From positions 4,999 to 68,998 of the forward strand of contig JAZNLL010000076.1 of NCBI GenBank assembly GCA_045579045.1: DNA of 64,000 bases. Direction: 5' to 3'. Below, in pieces: positions 60,131 to 64,000 of the stretch. The translations under genes were made by a program, and so were the position numbers. How positions within the stretch are numbered: the stretch's first letter is position 1; each line of letters begins with the position of its first letter. The notes beneath the pieces were generated by a model. It made no database searches, was not told where the DNA came from, and saw nothing but the letters and a program-made list of their open reading frames with translations. The stretch is from Avoscillospira sp045579045. GTDB taxonomy: Bacteria; Bacillota; Clostridia; Oscillospirales; Oscillospiraceae.

Positions 60131-60588
60131 ATTGTTTCATAAAGCATTTCAATGGCGGCATCCACGGCTTGACCGCGGACAGCATCCCTGTCACCCGAAA
60201 AAATGAATTCCCGGACTTCCGTTCCGTTTTTACAGGCGGCAGCGATATACACCAGTCCCACAGGCTTTCCGCTGCCATCTCCGTTGGGTCCGGCAAGACC
60301 CGTGACGCTGACTCCAAAATCCGTACCCAGCAGCGCTCTCACACCCTCTGCCATGGCTTTTGCGGTTTGAGCAGAAACCGCACCGTACTGTTCCAGACAT
60401 TCCTGCGGAACTCCCAGCACCTTGGCTTTGACTTCATTGGTGTAGGAGATCACACCGCCTGCATAGACGGATGAACTGCCGGAGACCGCTGTAATGGCAT
60501 GGCCGATTCCGCCGCCGGTACAGCTTTCAGCCGTAGAGACGGTCAGTCCCTTTTCCTTCAGCAGAGAAACCAGTTTCTCAGTCTTCAT
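60112..60588 (-). CDS. pncC: Nicotinamide-nucleotide amidase (CinA C-terminal domain)
   Basis: 158 residues, a stand-alone CinA C-terminal (PncC) domain. Conserved sequence: LTVSTAESCTGGGIGHAIT, YAGGVISYTNEVKAKVLGV, YGAVSAQTAKAMAEGVR and VSVTGLAGPNGDGSGKPVG. It deamidates NMN to nicotinate mononucleotide in NAD recycling. The ATG at 60588 overlaps the end of thiI by 11 bases; ribosome binding relies on a distant AAAAGG, so coupling to thiI is likely. Last gene of the comM-thiI-pncC unit. Confidence 0.93.
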   Translation of the reverse strand: MKTEKLVSLLKEKGLTVSTAESCTGGGIGHAITAVSGSSSVYAGGVISYTNEVKAKVLGVPQECLEQYGAVSAQTAKAMAEGVRALLGTDFGVSVTGLAGPNGDGSGKPVGLVYIAAACKNGTEVREFIFSGDRDAVRGQAVDAAIEMLYETIKNAEP

Positions 60589-61759
60589 AGTACTTGACGG
60601 TGACCTTTTCGGTATTCTCAAGTGCTTCTTCGATGAGGACTTCCACATCCAGCTTGGCTTCCACAGCCTCCACCTGACTCAGAACAGGCTTGGTCTTGGG
60701 ATGTCTGGGCGTAAACACCGTGCAGCAGTCCTCATAAGGCAGAATGGAAGTTTCCATGGTGCCGATTCGACGGGCAATGGTGACGATCTCTTCCTTATCC
60801 ATACCGATCAGAGGCATGAAAATGGGCATATCCACCACAGCACCGGTGACATTCATGGCTTCCATGGTCTGAGAGGCAACCTGACCGAGATTTTCACCGG
60901 TGACGAGAGCCTTGCAGCCATGGTCGCGGGCAATTCTCTGGGAAATACGCATCATGAAGCGGCGCATGATCAGGGTGAAATATTCCTCAGGACAGTGATC
61001 GCGAATGGCTTCCTGAATCTTGGTGAAGCCAACAATATCAACCGTCATACGACCGCAGTATTTGGTCATGAGACGAGCCAGTTCCAGAACCTTTTCCTTG
61101 GCGCGCTCGGAGGTATAGGGATAGGAGAAGAAATGGACACATTCCAACTCCACACCGCGCTTGGCGATCATATAGCCTGCAACGGGAGAATCGATACCGC
61201 CAGACAGGAGTACAGCGGCTCTGCCGCCCATACCCGTGGGCAGACCGCCTGCACCGGGCACAGAAGGACCGTGAACATAAGCGGCGTAATCCCGGACCTC
61301 CACATTGACCACATATTCGGGATGATGGACATCCACTTCCACCTGCGGGAATTCCTCGGCAAGTCTGCCGCCGATTTCCTGAGAGATCTGAATGGAGTTC
61401 AGAGGGAACTGCTTATCGGCACGCTTGCTTTCCACCTTGAAGCTGCGCTTGGTAGCCAAATCGTCACCCAGATAGGAAACGACCCCGTTAAAAATAGCAT
61501 CCAAATCCTTTTCACAGGGGTGGCAGCGGCACATGGAAGCAATACCGAAAACGGTACCGCAGGCTTCCCATGCACCGTCCAGATCGCAATCATCTGTTTC
61601 CGGCTCCACATAGATGGTGGACTGCTTCAAAAAGACGCGGAACTGACCGAAAGCCTTGATGCGCTTACGGATATTGCCCTTAAGGCAGGCTTCAAAAGCA
61701 CGGCGGTTCTGTCCTTTCAGGACAATCTCGCCCAATTTCAAAAGAAAAATTTCGTTCAT
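60578..61759 (-). CDS. thiI: tRNA 4-thiouridine synthase ThiI
   Basis: 393 residues without a rhodanese domain, the Gram-positive form. N-terminal ferredoxin-like and THUMP domains (about 60-165), then the PP-loop ATPase motif VLLSGGIDSPVAGYMI near residue 185. Other family blocks are VHFFSYPYTSERAKEKV, LVTGENLGQVASQT and PYEDCCTVFTPRHPKTKP, which holds conserved cysteines. It activates U8 of tRNA for sulfur insertion and may serve thiamin synthesis. Eleven bases follow comM. Confidence 0.96.
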   Translation of the reverse strand: MNEIFLLKLGEIVLKGQNRRAFEACLKGNIRKRIKAFGQFRVFLKQSTIYVEPETDDCDLDGAWEACGTVFGIASMCRCHPCEKDLDAIFNGVVSYLGDDLATKRSFKVESKRADKQFPLNSIQISQEIGGRLAEEFPQVEVDVHHPEYVVNVEVRDYAAYVHGPSVPGAGGLPTGMGGRAAVLLSGGIDSPVAGYMIAKRGVELECVHFFSYPYTSERAKEKVLELARLMTKYCGRMTVDIVGFTKIQEAIRDHCPEEYFTLIMRRFMMRISQRIARDHGCKALVTGENLGQVASQTMEAMNVTGAVVDMPIFMPLIGMDKEEIVTIARRIGTMETSILPYEDCCTVFTPRHPKTKPVLSQVEAVEAKLDVEVLIEEALENTEKVTVKYYED

Positions 61760-61770
61760 GGTGTTCTCCT

Positions 61771-63291
61771 TTATTCGTTAACGTCCAACTGGAACGTTCT
61801 GTATTGTACGGCTTCTGCAATATGCTGGGGCTGAATGTCGGTACTGCCGTCCAGATCGGCAATGGTTCTTGCCACACGGAGTACCCGGTCATAGCTTCTG
61901 GCCGTCAGGCGCAGAGCCTGAAAGGCTGCTTTCATCAGTTCCGAACATTCCGGTGTCAGCGCGCAGTATTCCCGCATCTGACGGGGTTCCATAGCTGCAT
62001 TGTCGGAAACCAGCGTTCCTTCAAAGCGTTCACGCTGAATTTCTCTGGCAGCGATCACCCGCTTCCGAATGTCCGAAGACGGCTCTGCAGCTCCGCGGGT
62101 ACTGACTTCTGTGTAGCTGAGGGCAGGAACTTCCACGATCAGATCGATACGGTCCAGAAGCGGTCCGCTGATCCGGCTGAGATACCGTCGCACCGACTGT
62201 GATGAGCAGGTACAGCGTCCGGACGGGTCACCGTACCAACCGCATTTGCAGGGGTTCATGGCACACACCAGCATAAAACGGCTGGGATATGACAGGGTGC
62301 CCGCCACCCGGGTGATGGTCACTTTTCCATCCTCCAGGGGCTGACGGAGAACCTCCAGCGTATCCTGTTTGAATTCGGGAAGTTCATCCAGAAACAGGAC
62401 GCCATGGTGAGCCTGTGAAACTGCACCGGGCTTCGGATTGGTACCGCCGCCTGCAAGACTGACAGAGGACATGGTATGATGGGGGTCACAGAAAGGACTG
62501 ACCGAAACCATGGGTTTCTCCGTTGTCAGAAGACCCATGACAGAATGGATTTTCGTCACCTCCAACGCTTCCTCTTTGGTCAGAGGCGGCAGAATGGAGG
62601 GCAGCCGCTTTGCAAGCATACTCTTACCGGAACCGGGTGGGCCTACCAAAAGAATGTTATGACCGCCGGCAGCAGCGATCTCCATAGCTCGTTTGGCCTG
62701 ATACTGACCTTTGACATCAGCATAGTCCAAAAGGGTGTCCGCTGCCGTTTCCGGCTGCCAGACAGGTGTGGGTTCCAAGGTTTTTTCCTCACTGAAATGA
62801 CACAAAAGACTTCTCACATCTTCCACACCGTAGACTTTTAACCCTTCTGCCAAAGAAGCCTCTCTGGCATTTTCCAGCGGCACATACAGTTCTTCAAAGC
62901 CGCAGTCTCTTGCCGCCAGTGCCATGGGCAGCACACCCTGCACAGGACGGAGCTTGCCTTCCAGACTCAATTCACCCAGAAATGCACGCTTGCCCTTTGA
63001 CAGACGGAGGCTTTCTGCTGCTGTCAGTATGCCCAGAAGAATGGGAAGGTCGTAAACCGTGCCGGATTTTTTCGTTCCGGCAGGTGCCAGATTCAGCGTG
63101 ATTCGGCTGACCGGAAATTTAAATCCGCAATTCTTGATGGCGGCACGGACCCGTTCACGGGACTCCTTCACCGCCGCATCCGGCAGGCCGACAATGTCAA
63201 AGCCCGGCAGACCGTTGGTGATATAACATTCCACGGAAACCTCGTATCCTTCGATACCTTGCAAACCCATACTGCTGACACGGCTGAACAC
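61771..63291 (-). CDS. comM: Mg-chelatase-like AAA+ ATPase, ComM/YifB family
   Basis: 506 residues, standard length. N-terminal ChlI domain: VECYITNGLPGFDIVGLPDA, then NLAPAGTKKSGTVYDLPI. AAA+ core: Walker A LLVGPPGSGKSMLAKRLPSI near 215, Walker B GVLFLDELPEF, sensor AMNPCKCGWYGD, and the C-terminal LSYTEVSTRGAAEPSS and TARSYDRVLRVARTIADLDG. ComM is a hexameric branch-migration helicase used in natural transformation. GTG start at 63291 has AGGGGG eight bases upstream. Confidence 0.95.
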   Translation of the reverse strand: MFSRVSSMGLQGIEGYEVSVECYITNGLPGFDIVGLPDAAVKESRERVRAAIKNCGFKFPVSRITLNLAPAGTKKSGTVYDLPILLGILTAAESLRLSKGKRAFLGELSLEGKLRPVQGVLPMALAARDCGFEELYVPLENAREASLAEGLKVYGVEDVRSLLCHFSEEKTLEPTPVWQPETAADTLLDYADVKGQYQAKRAMEIAAAGGHNILLVGPPGSGKSMLAKRLPSILPPLTKEEALEVTKIHSVMGLLTTEKPMVSVSPFCDPHHTMSSVSLAGGGTNPKPGAVSQAHHGVLFLDELPEFKQDTLEVLRQPLEDGKVTITRVAGTLSYPSRFMLVCAMNPCKCGWYGDPSGRCTCSSQSVRRYLSRISGPLLDRIDLIVEVPALSYTEVSTRGAAEPSSDIRKRVIAAREIQRERFEGTLVSDNAAMEPRQMREYCALTPECSELMKAAFQALRLTARSYDRVLRVARTIADLDGSTDIQPQHIAEAVQYRTFQLDVNE

Positions 63292-63320
63292 TTTTTCGAC
63301 CCCCTTTGTTTTCTCTGCAT

Positions 63321-63349
63321 ATTCTACTATAAATATGGCGAAAAACCAA
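63321..63349 (-). promoter_or_regulatory. Promoter of the comM-thiI-pncC operon
   Basis: Minus strand TTGGTT (63344-63349), 17-bp spacer, TAGAAT (63321-63326). Confidence 0.6.
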
Positions 63350-63369
63350 GAATTATTTTGTTTTCTTCA

Positions 63370-63398
63370 TTTACAAAAACGACTTCATGTGTTAGGAT
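63370..63398 (+). promoter_or_regulatory. Possible promoter of nifJ
   Basis: TTTACA (63370-63375), 17-bp spacer, TAGGAT (63393-63398). The -10 is only a fair match. Confidence 0.45.
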
Positions 63399-63454
63399 TA
63401 TGTTATGAAATTATGCTCGGATTTTACCGGGTAAATAAACAGGAGGTCTGTATC

Positions 63455-64000
63455 TTGTCCAGAAAGTTTATTACTATGGACGGCAACAACGCTGCGGCTC
63501 ACGTGTCCTATGCGTTTACTGAAGTTGCCGGTATTTTCCCCATCACCCCCTCCAGCCCCATGGCCGACTATGTTGACCAGTGGTCCGCTCAGGGTCGTAA
63601 GAACATCTTCGGTACCACCGTCAAGGTCTGCGAAATGCAGTCTGAGGCCGGTGCTTCCGGTACTGTTCACGGCTCTCTGGGTGCAGGTGCTATGACTACC
63701 ACCTACACCGCTTCTCAGGGTCTGCTGCTGATGATTCCCAACATGTATAAGATCGCCGGCGAACTGCTGCCCTGCGTCTTCCATGTTTCCGCCCGTACCG
63801 TCTCCACCCACGCTCTGAACATCTTCGGCGATCATTCCGACGTCATGGCTTGCCGCCAGACCGGTTTCGCTATGCTGGCCGAAGGCAATGTCCAGGAAGT
63901 TATGGACCTGGCTCCCGTTGCCCATCTGGCATCCATCGAGGGCCGCGTTCCCTTCATCAACTTCTTCGACGGTTTCCGTACCTCTCACGAGATCCAGAAG
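63455..64000 (+). CDS. nifJ: Pyruvate:ferredoxin (flavodoxin) oxidoreductase, N-terminal part
   Basis: 182 residues are visible before the right edge; the full protein is about 1,180. The sequence opens RKFITMDGNNAAAHVSYAFT and continues AGIFPITPSSPMADYVDQWS, VKVCEMQSEAGASGTVHGSL, TTYTASQGLLLMIPNMYKI and NIFGDHSDVMACRQTGFAML, the domain I hallmarks of PFOR. It oxidises pyruvate to acetyl-CoA with reduction of ferredoxin, the central anaerobic step. The TTG start at 63455 has AGGAGGT seven bases upstream. Codon use is strongly biased, as in highly expressed genes. Confidence 0.97.
   Translation, partial: MSRKFITMDGNNAAAHVSYAFTEVAGIFPITPSSPMADYVDQWSAQGRKNIFGTTVKVCEMQSEAGASGTVHGSLGAGAMTTTYTASQGLLLMIPNMYKIAGELLPCVFHVSARTVSTHALNIFGDHSDVMACRQTGFAMLAEGNVQEVMDLAPVAHLASIEGRVPFINFFDGFRTSHEIQK

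Noticed and set aside
1..64000. tRNA or rRNA genes, prophage or intact insertion sequences
   Set aside because: No tRNA-like cloverleaf with CCA-type ends, rRNA, phage structural gene or transposase was recognised anywhere in the window.

Overview
The window reads as a chromosomal segment of an anaerobic, spore-forming Firmicute of class Clostridia, most like the gut Oscillospiraceae/Ruminococcaceae. The grounds are a PolC-type replicative polymerase, SpoIID, a pyruvate:ferredoxin oxidoreductase, ECF transporters, strong AAGGAGG ribosome binding sites with frequent GTG/TTG starts, many U-tract terminators, and the pyrH-frr-uppS-cdsA-dxr-rseP-(ispG)-polC order. All calls come from reading the sequence; no database search was run.

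Region 1 (1-7770, minus strand) is a corrinoid-uptake operon. A consensus-like promoter is followed by two different cobalamin riboswitches in series, each with its own terminator. Then come a 64-residue helix-turn-helix-like protein, a 937-residue exported protein (transcobalamin-like alpha/alpha barrel, cohesin-like domain, dockerin), a membrane-anchored cohesin-like protein, a lipoprotein with a transcobalamin-C-terminal-like (DUF4430) domain, EcfT, and a fused double EcfA ATPase that runs off the left edge. This looks like a bacterial, split version of the intrinsic-factor/transcobalamin fold held together at the surface by cohesin-dockerin contacts, and it is the most interesting system in the window.

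Region 2 (7.9-16.0 kb, plus strand) is a glycan cassette: AraC regulator, SGNH esterase, GH28-like beta-helix enzyme, GH38 alpha-mannosidase and an ADP-ribosylglycohydrolase-fold protein. It is bracketed by two collinear ~265-bp direct repeats, exactly 7,840 bp apart over most of their length, with MITE-like ends.

Region 3 (16.1-26.8 kb) handles purines: adenine deaminase, a three-subunit xanthine-dehydrogenase-type molybdoenzyme, and a BMP-type nucleoside ABC importer ending in a small lipoprotein.

Region 4 (26.8-30.5 kb) is a lower-GC surface-polysaccharide mini-cluster. Region 5 (30.6-36.0 kb) holds a nitrilase-GDPD fusion, a DUF1292 protein, a probable 6S RNA, a foldase, TcdA and a split TauE/SafE permease pair.

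Region 6 (36.0-46.5 kb, minus) is the housekeeping pyrH...polC operon for nucleotide, translation, isoprenoid and phospholipid functions. Region 7 (46.5-64 kb) carries glnS, two tandem neutral-ceramidase-like proteins, a GH25 lysozyme, a CapA-like protein, an acyl-ACP thioesterase, a MATE exporter, prfB, secG, spoIID, a leucine-rich-repeat surface protein, the comM-thiI-pncC operon and the start of nifJ.
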